Shown here: positions 1 to 10,486 of the stretch, piece by piece
Numbering within the stretch: position 1 is the first letter of the stretch
Layout of the letters: the number at the start of each line of letters is the position of its first letter
Made by a program: the position numbers and the translations under genes
The notes under the pieces: model-generated
What the model saw: only the letters and a program-made list of their open reading frames with translations
Database searches by the model: none
Told to the model about the DNA's origin: nothing
From: Sphingopyxis sp. GW247-27LB
GTDB lineage: Bacteria; Pseudomonadota; Alphaproteobacteria; Sphingomonadales; Sphingomonadaceae
Assembly (NCBI RefSeq): GCF_002277025.1
Contig: NZ_NIWD01000002.1
Coordinates: 301,345 to 342,239, forward strand
DNA: 40,895 nt
Reading direction: 5' to 3'

Positions 1-722
1 TCGGTGGTCTTGCCATATTCGACCAGCGTCCCGAGGTGGAAAAAGGCGGTGCGCTGCGACACGCGGGCCGCCTGCTGCATATTGTGGGTGACGATCACGA
101 TCGCATATTTGCCGCGCAGCTCGTGGATCAGTTCCTCGATCTTCGCGGTCGCGATCGGGTCGAGCGCCGAGCAGGGCTCGTCCATCAGGATCACCTCGGG
201 GTCGACCGCGATCGCGCGCGCGATGCACAGGCGCTGCTGCTGGCCGCCCGACAGCGCGGTGCCGCTCTCGCCAAGCCGGTCCTTGACCTCGTCCCACAAG
301 CCGGCGCGGACGAGCGCGCGCTCGACGATGCTGTCGAGGTCGGCTTTCGCCGCCGCCAGCCCGTGGATGCGCGGGCCATAGGCGACATTGTCGTAGATCG
401 ACTTGGGGAAGGGGTTCGGCTTCTGGAACACCATGCCGACGCGGGCGCGAAGCTGCACCACGTCCATCGACGGCGCATAGATGTCCTCGCCGTCGAGGGT
501 GATCCTGCCCGTGACGCGCGCGCTCGCGACCGTGTCGTTCATCCGGTTCAAGGAGCGCAGGAAGGTCGACTTGCCGCAGCCCGACGGGCCGATGAAGGCG
601 GTGACGAGGTCGGTGCCGACGTCGATCGACACGTTGCTGATCGCCTGCTTGTCGCCATAGAAGACGTCGACCCCTTCGGCCTTCATCTTGGGATCGGCGA
701 TAGTGAGATCGTCTTGGGTCAT
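1..722 (-). CDS. pstB: Phosphate ABC transporter ATP-binding protein PstB (partial, 3' end outside window)
   Basis: Cytoplasmic ATPase that powers high-affinity phosphate import through PstC/PstA. Reading down from an ATG at 722 gives an open frame of 240 codons that runs off the window start, so the C-terminus is missing. Walker [10 protein letters not shown] lies at about residues 45-53, the ABC signature LSGGQQQR near 157, and Walker B ILMDEP with the following SALDP near 175; [11 protein letters not shown] contains the switch histidine. The segment [19 protein letters not shown] is typical of PstB rather than other ABC ATPases. The start lies two bases past the pstA stop (725-727), so the genes are tightly coupled. 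phoU or phoB may follow outside the window, but this cannot be seen. Confidence 0.97.
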   Translation of the reverse strand, partial: MTQDDLTIADPKMKAEGVDVFYGDKQAISNVSIDVGTDLVTAFIGPSGCGKSTFLRSLNRMNDTVASARVTGRITLDGEDIYAPSMDVVQLRARVGMVFQKPNPFPKSIYDNVAYGPRIHGLAAAKADLDSIVERALVRAGLWDEVKDRLGESGTALSGGQQQRLCIARAIAVDPEVILMDEPCSALDPIATAKIEELIHELRGKYAIVIVTHNMQQAARVSQRTAFFHLGTLVEYGKTT

Positions 723-724
723 GT

Positions 725-1981
725 TCACCAGCGTTTTTCGAACTTGTTGCGAAGATAGATCGCGAGCGCGTTCATCGACAAAAGGACGATGAGCAGCACG
801 ATGATCGCGGCGGAGGTCTTCTCGACGAAGCCGCGGTCGACCTCGTCCGACCAGAGGAAGATCTGCATCGGCAGCACGGTCGAGGGCGAGCAGATGCCGC
901 CCGGCACGTCGCCGATGAAGGCGCGCATGCCGATCAGCAGCAGCGGCGCGGTCTCGCCCAGCGCGCGCGCCATGCCGATGATCGTGCCGGTGAGGATGCC
1001 GGGCAGCGCGAGCGGCAGGACATGGTGGAACACCACCTGCACGGGACTTGCCCCGACCCCCAGCGCGGCGTCGCGGATCGACGGCGGCACCGCCTTGATC
1101 GCGTTGCGCGCGGCGATGACGATCACCGGCATCGTCATCAGCGCCAGCGTCAGCCCGCCGACGAGCGGGCTCGCCTGGCAGAGCCCGAACCAGTTGATGA
1201 ACACCGCGAGCGCGAGCAGGCCGAAGATGATCGAGGGCACCGCGGCGAGGTTGTTGATCGACACCTCGATCAGGTCGGTCCAGCGGTTCTTGGGCGCATA
1301 TTCCTCGAGATAGAGCGCCGCGAGCACCCCGGTCGGAAAGGCGATCAGGAAGGCGATGACGATCGTCAGCAGCGATCCCTTCAATGCCCCCCAGATGCCC
1401 GCGACCGCGGGGTCGGTGGCGTCGGCGTTGCGGAAGAAGGGCCAGTGGATGCCGGTCGAGAGCCGCCCGTCGCGTTCCAGCGCGTCGACGCGCGCGCCGA
1501 GCTCGCCCTTGGCGCCCTCCTTGGCGGCGATGTCGACCTCGCTCGACGCGGGCAGTTCGAAAACGCTCTTGCCGATCAAGATCTCGGGGTCGGCCTTGAT
1601 CTCGGTCCGCACCTCTTTCCACGCATTCTCGCTGATCAGCGCCGACCCGCCGTCGCCCAGCGCCTCGTCGGCGGCAAAGGCGACGATGTCGGCGAGCCCG
1701 GCGTTCGCGATCATCTGGTCGGCGTCGGCGTCGCTTAGCCGCGCCGCGTCGACCGTCAGCGGGGTCGCCTGAAAGTCGATCGGCACCGACACATGGGTGT
1801 AGGTGAAGCCGCGCGCGCCATTGCCGACCATGACGGTCAGCAGAAAGGCGAGGAACAGGCCCGACAGCAGCACCGCGCCGAGCCCGAGCGCCTTGAAGCG
1901 GCGCTCGGCGGCGTAGCGCGCCGCGATGCGCTTCTGCATCGCGGGAGCCGTCCAGTCGGTGGGGGCGGTGTTTCTATTCAT
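725..1981 (-). CDS. pstA: Phosphate ABC transporter permease PstA
   Basis: Inner-membrane permease subunit of the Pst phosphate importer, 418 residues. One N-terminal membrane segment (about 32-55) is followed by a periplasmic stretch of about 150 residues of the DUF3333 type seen in long alphaproteobacterial PstA proteins, then five or six more membrane segments. The permease EAA loop reads [20 protein letters not shown] and is followed by [17 protein letters not shown], the usual PstA form. The ATG overlaps the pstC stop by 8 bases, and pstB begins just after its stop, which suggests translational coupling along pstC-pstA-pstB. It should pair with PstC as the channel heterodimer. Confidence 0.95.
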   Translation of the reverse strand: MNRNTAPTDWTAPAMQKRIAARYAAERRFKALGLGAVLLSGLFLAFLLTVMVGNGARGFTYTHVSVPIDFQATPLTVDAARLSDADADQMIANAGLADIVAFAADEALGDGGSALISENAWKEVRTEIKADPEILIGKSVFELPASSEVDIAAKEGAKGELGARVDALERDGRLSTGIHWPFFRNADATDPAVAGIWGALKGSLLTIVIAFLIAFPTGVLAALYLEEYAPKNRWTDLIEVSINNLAAVPSIIFGLLALAVFINWFGLCQASPLVGGLTLALMTMPVIVIAARNAIKAVPPSIRDAALGVGASPVQVVFHHVLPLALPGILTGTIIGMARALGETAPLLLIGMRAFIGDVPGGICSPSTVLPMQIFLWSDEVDRGFVEKTSAAIIVLLIVLLSMNALAIYLRNKFEKRW

Positions 1982-3350
1982 AAGCTTCGCGATATTTCTT
2001 CACGATCCGCAGCGCGACGATGTTGAGCAGCAGCGTGACGAGGAAGAGGACGAGGCCGAGCGCGAAGGCGGCGAGCGTCTTCGCGCTGTCGAACTCCTGG
2101 TCGCCGGTGAGCAGCTTGACGATCTGCGCGGTCACCGTGGTGACGCTGGCGAAGGGATTGGCGGTCAGGTTGGCGGAGAGGCCCGCCGCCATCACCACGA
2201 TCATCGTCTCGCCGATCGCGCGGCTGACCGCGAGGAGGATGCCGCCCATCACGCCCGGCAGCGCGGCGGGGATCAGCACCTGGCGGATCGTCTCGTTCGG
2301 CGTCGCGCCGAGCGCGAGCGAGCCGTCGCGCATCGCCTGCGGCACCGCGTTGATGCTGTCGTCGGCCATCGACGAGACGAAGGGGATGATCATCACCCCC
2401 ATCACGATGCCCGCGGCGAGCGCGCTTTCGGTCGAGGCGTTGGGCACGCCCAGCATCACCGCGAAATTGCGCAGCGCCGGCGCCACGGTCAGCGCCGCGA
2501 AATAGCCGTAGACGACCGTCGGCACCCCCGCGAGGATCTCGAGGCACGGCTTCACCCAGCGGCGCACGCGCGGCGCGGCATATTGGGTCAGGTAGACCGC
2601 GGTCATCATGCCGATGGGAATGGCGACGATCATCGCGATGATCGCCCCGATCAGCACCGTCCCCCAGAACAGCGGAATGCCGCCGAAGGTGTCGGCGACC
2701 GGCGCGCCGCTCTGCGGGTTCCAATAGGTGCCGAACAGCAGCTCGGTCGCGGGGACGAGGCGGAAGAAGCGGATCGATTCGAACAGCAGCGACAGCACGA
2801 TGCCGAAAGTGGTCAGGATCGCGACGAGCGAGGCGAGCAGCAACAGCCCCATCACGATCCGCTCGACCCGCGACCGCGCGCGGAAATCGGGCCTGATCCG
2901 CGTGAAGGCGTAAAGGCCCCCCGCCAGCCCGAGCGCGAGCATCGCCGCGATGCCGATCCACGCGTAATGCCGCGTCGCCGCGGCATAGGGCGCGACCAGC
3001 GGCGCCGCGGCGGGAATGCGCACCGCCGCCTGCCGCCCCTGCGCGACATTGCGCGCGTCGGACAATATCGCGCCGCGCTCGAAGCCGAAGGCGGGCAGAC
3101 TTTGCGCGGCGTCGGTCGCCAGCACCTGGTTTGTGACCAGCGCGGGCGACACGCTCGCCCACACCGCGAGGAAGATCGCGGCGGGCGCGAACAGCCACAG
3201 CGCGACGTACCAGCCATGATATTGCGGCCGCGAATGCAGCTTCGCCCCCGCCCGCCCCGCGAGCAGCGCCGACCGCGCCCGGCCGGCAAGCCAGCCGATC
3301 AGCGCGAGGCCGAGGATCAGGAGCAACAGGGCGGCGGCGTTGAAGGTCAC
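1974..3350 (-). CDS. pstC: Phosphate ABC transporter permease PstC
   Basis: Second permease subunit of the Pst importer, 458 residues, longer at the N-terminus than the E. coli protein, as in other alphaproteobacteria. The first membrane segment is at the extreme N-terminus (AALLLLILGLALIGWLAG) and several more follow. The EAA loop is SLALGATPNETIRQVLIP, followed by GGILLAVSRAIGETMIVVMAAG. The start is a GTG at 3348-3350 with AGAGAAG just upstream as a ribosome site. The end overlaps pstA by 8 bases. About 190 bases with an intrinsic terminator and an inverted repeat separate it from pstS upstream, so pstCAB depends on read-through or on a promoter I could not identify. Confidence 0.95.
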   Translation of the reverse strand: MTFNAAALLLLILGLALIGWLAGRARSALLAGRAGAKLHSRPQYHGWYVALWLFAPAAIFLAVWASVSPALVTNQVLATDAAQSLPAFGFERGAILSDARNVAQGRQAAVRIPAAAPLVAPYAAATRHYAWIGIAAMLALGLAGGLYAFTRIRPDFRARSRVERIVMGLLLLASLVAILTTFGIVLSLLFESIRFFRLVPATELLFGTYWNPQSGAPVADTFGGIPLFWGTVLIGAIIAMIVAIPIGMMTAVYLTQYAAPRVRRWVKPCLEILAGVPTVVYGYFAALTVAPALRNFAVMLGVPNASTESALAAGIVMGVMIIPFVSSMADDSINAVPQAMRDGSLALGATPNETIRQVLIPAALPGVMGGILLAVSRAIGETMIVVMAAGLSANLTANPFASVTTVTAQIVKLLTGDQEFDSAKTLAAFALGLVLFLVTLLLNIVALRIVKKYREAYE

Positions 3351-3376
3351 TTGCTTCTCTTAACCTGCCCCCAATT

Positions 3377-3462
3377 CCGTTCGCCCTGAGCTTGTCGAAG
3401 GGCCGTTCTTGTCTTCAACCGGAAGCAGAAGGACGGTGCTTCGACAAGCTCAGCACGAACGG
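3377..3462. repeat. Inverted repeat between pstS and pstC (CTTCGACAAGCTCAG type)
   Basis: Two 24-base arms, 3377-3400 and 3439-3462, are complementary at 22 of 24 positions around a 38-base loop. The core CTTCGACAAGCTCAG is a dispersed palindromic element common between genes in sphingomonads (from general knowledge, not searched). A related fragment, CCTTCGACAGACTCAGG, appears near the window end at about 40861. It lies downstream of the pstS terminator and upstream of pstC, where a hairpin in the transcript could affect decay or read-through. Confidence 0.85.
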
Positions 3463-3480
3463 AAAGAGGAGAATGCAACG

Positions 3481-3525
3481 TAAAAAAATCGGCGGCCGGG
3501 GAAGGGCGAACCCGCCCCGGCCGCC
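3481..3525 (-). terminator. Rho-independent terminator after pstS
   Basis: On the minus strand an 11-bp perfect G+C-rich stem (3515-3525 with 3491-3501, GGCGGCCGGGG paired with CCCCGGCCGCC) has a 13-base loop and is followed, after GA, by seven T residues (3488-3482). It begins 15 bases after the pstS stop codon. Its position inside the pst cluster fits the common pattern in which the abundant binding protein is made in excess of the membrane components. Confidence 0.9.
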
Positions 3526-3540
3526 AGGCGGGGAGAGCCC

Positions 3541-4602
3541 TTATTTCAGCACCGATCCGTCGAGCGGCGTCATGCCCTTCGCCGCGGCGTTCGCGGTGTC
3601 CGCGACGTCCTTCGGCGAGACTATCAGGCCCTTGGGCGCCAGATAGCCGCCCTCGGCCGCGCCCTTCAGGAATTCCGCCACATAGTCCGCGAGCCCCGGG
3701 ACGACGCCGACATGCGCCTTCTTCACATAGATGAACAGCGGGCGCGATCCGGGGTAGCTGCCGTCGGCGATCGTCGCATAGGTCGGCGGCACGCCCTGCA
3801 CCGGCACGGCCTTGATCTTGTCCTTGTTGGCGTCGAGGTAGGAAAAGCCGAAGATGCCCAGGCTGTCGGGATTCTTGTCGAGCTTCGAGATGATGAGGTT
3901 ATCATTCTCGCCCTGCTCGACATAGAAGGGCGCGCCGCGCAGGCCGGTGCACACCGCCTCATGCTTGTCCTTGTCGCTGTCCTTCAGCGCCTTCATCGCG
4001 GGGTTGGCGTCGCAGCCCTTGCCGAGGATCAGCTCCTTGAACGCATCGTACGTGCCGCTGGTCGACGGCGGGCCGAAGACCGAAATGCCGACCGCGGGCA
4101 GCGCCGGGTTGACGTCCTTCCACGTCTTCGCGGTGTTGGGCTTGCCATAGGGGTTCGCCGCGAGCGCCTTGTAGACGTCTTCCTCGGTCAGCTTGAAGCC
4201 GGGGCCGCGCGAAGCCTCGCCAAGCGCGATGCCGTCGATGCCGACCTGGATTTCGACGATGTCCTTCACGCCGTTCGCGGCGCAGGTGTCGAACTCCTTC
4301 TTCTTCATCCGGCGCGAGGCGTTGGCGATATCGGGCGTGTCGCCGCCGACGCCCTGGCAAAAGCGTTCGAAGCCGCCGCCGGTCCCGGTGCTGTCGATCT
4401 TGGGCGTCTTGTTACCGGTGGCTTCGGCGAACTTCTCGCCCACCGCGGTGGCGAAGGGATAGACGGTCGACGATCCGACCGCGCTGATATAATCGCGCGC
4501 ACCGCCGCCCGAGGACGCCTGATCCTGGCACGCGGAAAGCGCCAGCGCGCACGTCGCGGCGCCGGCGAAGCCAAGGACCTTGGGGCCGAATTTCTGGAAC
4601 AT
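3541..4602 (-). CDS. pstS: Phosphate ABC transporter substrate-binding lipoprotein PstS
   Basis: Periplasmic phosphate-binding component, 353 residues from the ATG at 4602. A longer frame exists upstream, but this start is preferred: an AGGA ribosome site lies just upstream and the protein then opens with a proper export signal (MFQKFGPKVLGFAGAATCAL) and a lipobox LSAC, so it is probably membrane-anchored. Phosphate-binding motifs are visible: AVGSSTVYPFA near the mature N-terminus, STGTGGGFERFC, NASRRMKKKE, and GPPSTSGTYDAFKEL. First gene of the cluster, with a Pho-box-like site upstream and a strong terminator downstream. Confidence 0.95.
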   Translation of the reverse strand: MFQKFGPKVLGFAGAATCALALSACQDQASSGGGARDYISAVGSSTVYPFATAVGEKFAEATGNKTPKIDSTGTGGGFERFCQGVGGDTPDIANASRRMKKKEFDTCAANGVKDIVEIQVGIDGIALGEASRGPGFKLTEEDVYKALAANPYGKPNTAKTWKDVNPALPAVGISVFGPPSTSGTYDAFKELILGKGCDANPAMKALKDSDKDKHEAVCTGLRGAPFYVEQGENDNLIISKLDKNPDSLGIFGFSYLDANKDKIKAVPVQGVPPTYATIADGSYPGSRPLFIYVKKAHVGVVPGLADYVAEFLKGAAEGGYLAPKGLIVSPKDVADTANAAAKGMTPLDGSVLK

Positions 4603-4683
4603 GGGGCAATCCTGTCGGGGGTCGTTACCGAACCAAGCCGCCACCCCCGCGGCGACTCGCTGAGCCGCCAATGGGGGTTTTGT

Positions 4684-4701
4684 GTGACGAGTTTGTGACA
4701 G
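4684..4701 (-). promoter_or_regulatory. Candidate Pho box facing pstS
   Basis: On the minus strand CTGTCAC-AAAC-TCGTCAC has the 7-4-7 layout of a PhoB site (consensus CTGTCAT, four bases, CTGTCAT). The first half matches 6 of 7 and the second 4 of 7. It ends 81 bases upstream of the pstS start, in the expected orientation and range. PhoB control of pst genes is well established in the family; binding here is inferred. Confidence 0.7.
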
Positions 4702-4704
4702 GGA

Positions 4705-4722
4705 GTGTCATGGAAGTGTCAT
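4705..4722 (+). promoter_or_regulatory. Candidate Pho box facing the ATPase/PIN gene pair
   Basis: On the plus strand GTGTCAT-GGAA-GTGTCAT is a 7-4-7 direct repeat in which each half matches 6 of 7 positions of the PhoB half-site, a better match than the box facing pstS. It lies three bases from that box in the opposite orientation and ends 57 bases before the ATG of the AAA ATPase gene. TATGCT at 4730-4735 could be a -10 element, though its spacing is a little short. The two boxes together may instead form one extended PhoB platform for pstS. Confidence 0.6.
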
Positions 4723-4779
4723 GGTTCGTTATGCTTGATCGATGAACCACCAATGATACAAGGCAACTGGGAGGCGACG

Positions 4780-6147
4780 ATGATAAACTTTATAACGCTT
4801 CGAAACTTTCGCGCTTTCAAGCAGCAGACGTTTCATTTTAAAAAGCTTAACATCTTTGTGGGACGAAATAATTCCGGGAAATCTAGCGCGCTGAGCGCTT
4901 TAAATGTCTTGGCTCAAACAATACAAGACACAGATCTGGATGGAACTCCCCTCATCTTAAACGGCCATTTTGACCAGCTTGGAACGTTTATCGATGTTGT
5001 CAGTGGGAATATATCAAGAAGAAAGATGGGCATTGATATAAGTTTTGACAATTTTTTGATATCAACAGAATTTAAATATAGAACCCAAAGAAGGCAAATA
5101 GAGCTTGTAAATTTTGAATTATCCCAAGATGGTAATTCAAAATATAAATATTTTGAAGCGAAAGACTCTTACGATATCCATGTAAATGGAAATAGATTTG
5201 AAAATATATTTCAAGGATATAGAAAAATAAGACCGAGATTCAATAACTTCTTCCCAATGACTAACTTTATTAGAGATATTTACTCTATGAATAGGTCGGG
5301 AACCGGGTCATTTAAAACTGCGGAAGAGATGTATAGGGACGCGTCGATGGCGCTTTCGCGTGCCAGACGTTCTCTTTTTGAGCATTTCGATAAATTCGAT
5401 AGTATTTCTCCCTTTCGGGATCGCCCGCAACGGACGTACCTTTATAGCGGAGAGACTGCTCGTCGTGTTGGCATTACTGGTTCGAATATGGCGGTTATGT
5501 TGGCGGCGGACGCTTCAAGGAGAGGGAGTTTAAGGAAGAATCTAGTCGGTCAAGTTTCTGAGTGGTTTGAATATACTGGTATTGCTCGATCAATTGAAGT
5601 CGAGAGTCTTACACCTAGGCATTTTGAACTGTGCCTGATATCAAATGATGGAACAAAGCATAATATATGTGATGTTGGATTTGGATGTAGTCAAGTTTTA
5701 CCAGTTCTTGTTTCTGGACTGAGTTTATTTCATAATATTACTCCAAGTCAAAGACGAAGAATTATGATTGTACAGGAGCCAGAAATACATCTTCATCCTG
5801 ATGCCCAGGCAGCGATGGGTTCTTTTTTTTCAAGCTTAGTTCCTAGGGGTGGTCAGATATTTATAGAGACGCATAGTGACAATCTCGTGCTCCGCGTCGC
5901 GCGCCATGTAGCGCTGGGTGATATCGAGCCAGAAGACGTGGCCATCTTTTTCGTGTCAGATAGTGGCGAGGACCGAGTTCAGGAAATTTCAATCGGGGAA
6001 GATGGGACTTTCAAACCAGATTGGCCTCAAGGCTTCTTTCCACAGAGGCAGTCTGAAAGCTTGCTTCTTGCGAGGGCTGCGATGCAGCGGCGATCGGTCG
6101 GTAAGCAGCATGAGCTTGATTTTAAATATCCGGAGAAGCCACAATGA
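4780..6147 (+). CDS. AAA ATPase (RecF/OLD-like) with DUF3696-like C-terminus
   Basis: Predicted cytoplasmic ABC/RecF-type ATPase of 455 residues. Start chosen at 4780 because GGAGG lies just upstream and the protein then opens with MINFITLRNFRAFKQQTFHF, typical of OLD/RecF-like ATPases; a longer frame from 4705 would cover the Pho box. Walker A is GRNNSGKSS at about residues 28-36. Walker B is IMIVQEPE near 328, followed by the D-loop-like IHLHPDAQ and a switch-like IFIETHSDNLVLR. The tail (DVAIFFVSDSG...GTFKPDWPQGFF) resembles DUF3696. Base composition is strikingly A+T-rich (25% G+C in 5041-5100 by hand count) unlike all neighbours, so it was probably acquired. Its stop overlaps the next gene (ATGA). 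By analogy with other ATPase-nuclease pairs, an anti-phage or toxin role is plausible but unproven. Confidence 0.88.
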   Translation: MINFITLRNFRAFKQQTFHFKKLNIFVGRNNSGKSSALSALNVLAQTIQDTDLDGTPLILNGHFDQLGTFIDVVSGNISRRKMGIDISFDNFLISTEFKYRTQRRQIELVNFELSQDGNSKYKYFEAKDSYDIHVNGNRFENIFQGYRKIRPRFNNFFPMTNFIRDIYSMNRSGTGSFKTAEEMYRDASMALSRARRSLFEHFDKFDSISPFRDRPQRTYLYSGETARRVGITGSNMAVMLAADASRRGSLRKNLVGQVSEWFEYTGIARSIEVESLTPRHFELCLISNDGTKHNICDVGFGCSQVLPVLVSGLSLFHNITPSQRRRIMIVQEPEIHLHPDAQAAMGSFFSSLVPRGGQIFIETHSDNLVLRVARHVALGDIEPEDVAIFFVSDSGEDRVQEISIGEDGTFKPDWPQGFFPQRQSESLLLARAAMQRRSVGKQHELDFKYPEKPQ

Positions 6148-6659
6148 ACGCGTTTGTTGTGGACGCAAACGTCGTTCATGTATTTCAAGAAGAGCGAGTT
6201 CGGGAGGATCCCGGTATCGGTTCAGCAGCCATTTCCGCAGTATTTAATATCGGCTTCGTTGCGCTTGATGCGGAAGAAAAATGTCAAACCGAATGGATGA
6301 ACTGTGCACTGGCTAAATATCCACTCAACTTGATGGACTGGATCGCCGATCGGATGGTCGATGGAAAAATTAAGTACTGCCCACTTGGCGATCAGCCTTC
6401 ATTCAAAGAAATGACAGCTCAAGGAATTCCTAAGCCCGATCACAAATGGATTAGATTGGCAAAGTCAAGCTCTGCTGTTGCAGTTATTACCAATGATATA
6501 GATCTTATAGACTGTAAATTAAAAAAGGCACCAGCTAAAATTAAGGCAAAAATTAGGGCGTCGGGACGGGGTCAAACAAGAAGATATATAAAAAGACAGA
6601 CTGGAGCTGACGTGATCTGCTGCGAAGAAGTCGAAAATTTTTGTTCGGGTTTTGGGTAA
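6144..6659 (+). CDS. Small PIN-like nuclease, partner of the AAA ATPase
   Basis: 171 residues, not firmly assignable by eye but with the layout of a PIN-domain RNase. A first beta strand carries an acidic residue (AFVVDANVVHVF, D7), acidic candidates follow (E44, E45, E50), then PDHKWIRLA (D99) and the characteristic AVITNDIDLID (D118, D120). The C-terminus is basic (KIKAKIRASGRGQTRRYIKR), suggesting nucleic-acid binding. The ATG overlaps the ATPase stop (ATGA), so both are translated from one message, probably in fixed ratio. It is A+T-rich like its partner and unlike the flanks. No antitoxin-like third gene is present, so the ATPase may control the nuclease. The PIN assignment rests on motif pattern only. 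Confidence 0.75.
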   Translation: MNAFVVDANVVHVFQEERVREDPGIGSAAISAVFNIGFVALDAEEKCQTEWMNCALAKYPLNLMDWIADRMVDGKIKYCPLGDQPSFKEMTAQGIPKPDHKWIRLAKSSSAVAVITNDIDLIDCKLKKAPAKIKAKIRASGRGQTRRYIKRQTGADVICCEEVENFCSGFG

Positions 6660-6667
6660 TCCGATAG

Positions 6668-6976
6668 ATGATCCTCATCACCGGCCACGTCATCCTCACC
6701 CCCGAACATCGCAAGCGCATGATCGCGCTCGGCGCCGAGCATAGCGCGCGGTCGCGTTCCGAGGCGGGGTGTCTGGCGCATCATTGCCATGTCGATGTCG
6801 AGCACCCCGACCGCCTCGTCTTCGTCGAGGAGTGGGAGAGCGTCGACGCCGTGCGCGCGCATTTCGCGGTGCCCGCGTCGGGGGCCTTCGTCGCCGAGAT
6901 GCGGCGCCTTTCGCCCGAGCCGCCCGCGATCCGCATCTACGCCGCCGAGGATATCACCGCGAAGCTGATGGGGTAG
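6668..6976 (+). CDS. Antibiotic biosynthesis monooxygenase (ABM) family protein
   Basis: Small cytoplasmic protein of 102 residues with the ABM ferredoxin-like fold pattern: MILITGHVILTPEHRKRM at the N-terminus, then SRSEAGCLAHHCHVDVEHPDRLVFVEEWES, typical of YgiN-like quinol monooxygenases and related enzymes, and a central AHFAVPASGAFVAEM helix. Substrate unknown. It begins nine bases after the PIN-like gene but has the high G+C content of the normal chromosome, so it probably belongs to the host backbone rather than the island. No clear Shine-Dalgarno site precedes the ATG. A decayed copy of its 3' end is present at 7402-7463. Confidence 0.85.
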   Translation: MILITGHVILTPEHRKRMIALGAEHSARSRSEAGCLAHHCHVDVEHPDRLVFVEEWESVDAVRAHFAVPASGAFVAEMRRLSPEPPAIRIYAAEDITAKLMG

Positions 6977-7075
6977 GGGCGGGGCGAAACTCCCCTCCCT
7001 CCTGCGGGAGAGGCAGAGGCTCGCCAGCCTCCTTCATCCCTCTCTCGTCATTCCCGCTAAAGCGGGAATCGCGCT

Positions 7076-7144
7076 CTTCTTCGTGGCTTTGTGTCTTTGT
7101 GCGAGATTTTTCGGCTCGCACAAAGACACGAAGCCACGAAGAAG
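7076..7144. repeat. Long inverted repeat, 30-base arms
   Basis: Arms 7076-7105 and 7115-7144 are complementary at 29 of 30 positions, with a nine-base loop ATTTTTCGG. The arms carry GTGTCTTTGTGCGAG and its complement. Transcribed either way it would form a very stable hairpin. There is no T-run after the stem, so it is not a classic terminator. Confidence 0.9.
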
Positions 7145-7206
7145 GGGAGATGAAAAGCACCGCCCCTCGGCCCCTCCCGCCAGCGGGAGGGGAGAAGGAC
7201 AAAAAT

Positions 7207-7284
7207 CGCTTTCCTACATTATTCGGCTGTGCCAGCCTTGATCCTGGCTCTTTCGCATCATGGACAAAAGCGGTGGCGCCCGGC
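7207..7284 (+). repeat. Dispersed repeat, copy 1 (CGCTTTCCTACATTAT)
   Basis: Begins with CGCTTTCCTACATTAT and continues with GTGCCAGCC and GGCTCTTTC blocks in the same order and near-equal spacing as a second copy at 40654-40733. Both copies are in the same orientation and both follow directly on a CCCTCCC/GGGAGGG palindrome. The function is unknown. Confidence 0.75.
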
Positions 7285-7401
7285 GTGCGGGCGCGGCCCG
7301 GTTTGGCTTCGCCGCGGCGCGCGGGGTATGGCCGCGGCAAATCGGCGCACAAGGCTGAACTTTACTGAACTTTGGATCGTCGGGGCGCGCGATCGCCGCA
7401 A

Positions 7402-7463
7402 CCGCCCGCGATGCGCATCGATGCTGCCGAGAGTGTTACCGCGAGGCTGATGGGATCGGCATA
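7402..7463 (+). pseudogene. Degenerate duplicate of the monooxygenase 3' end
   Basis: About 54 bases align to the last part of the ABM gene (6922-6975) with roughly ten differences. Read in the matching frame it gives PPAMRIDAAESVTARLMGSA then a stop, against PPAIRIYAAEDITAKLMG in the intact gene. No matching upstream part is visible, so this is a decayed fragment of a tandem paralogue or of an earlier duplication. Confidence 0.7.
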
Positions 7464-7478
7464 GCGCAACCCGTTTCC

Positions 7479-7552
7479 GTCACCCCGGACTTGATCCGGG
7501 GTCCCGCCCAGCCATGGTGATAAGCGGGACCCCGGATCAAGTCCGGGGTGAC
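7479..7552. repeat. Perfect inverted repeat downstream of uvrA (CCGGACTTGATCCGG type)
   Basis: Arms 7479-7507 and 7524-7552 are perfectly complementary over 29 bases with a 16-base loop. Another member of the same family lies at 25769-25859. It sits 28 bases beyond the uvrA stop and may stabilise or end that transcript, though no T-run follows the stem. Confidence 0.9.
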
Positions 7553-7580
7553 AATGAAGAGGGGGAAGGGTGTCGCCGCC

Positions 7581-10475
<2,895 letters not shown>

Positions 10476-10486
10476 GGGGGAGGCTT

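Larger units (their letters stand above)
6977..7580. other. Repeat-rich 604-base intergenic spacer
   Basis: No convincing gene. In order it holds a small palindrome TTCCCGCT-AA-AGCGGGAA (7051-7068), a long inverted repeat (7076-7144), a perfect palindrome CCCCTCCCGC-CA-GCGGGAGGGG (7171-7192), copy 1 of a repeat shared with the window end (7207-7284), a degenerate copy of the monooxygenase 3' end (7402-7463) and another perfect inverted repeat (7479-7552). Several unrelated palindromic families are stacked here. Confidence 0.8.

Noticed and set aside
4603..4671. N-terminal extension of PstS
   Set aside because: It would hide the lipoprotein signal; the ATG at 4602 has a ribosome site and a proper lipobox.
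4705..4779. Upstream extension of the AAA ATPase from the ATG at 4705
   Set aside because: It covers the Pho-box repeats and has no homology-like sequence; GGAGG supports 4780.
4723..6667. Attachment-site direct repeats flanking the A+T-rich island
   Set aside because: The two edges show no shared repeat longer than a few bases and no tRNA, so the mode of entry is not visible.
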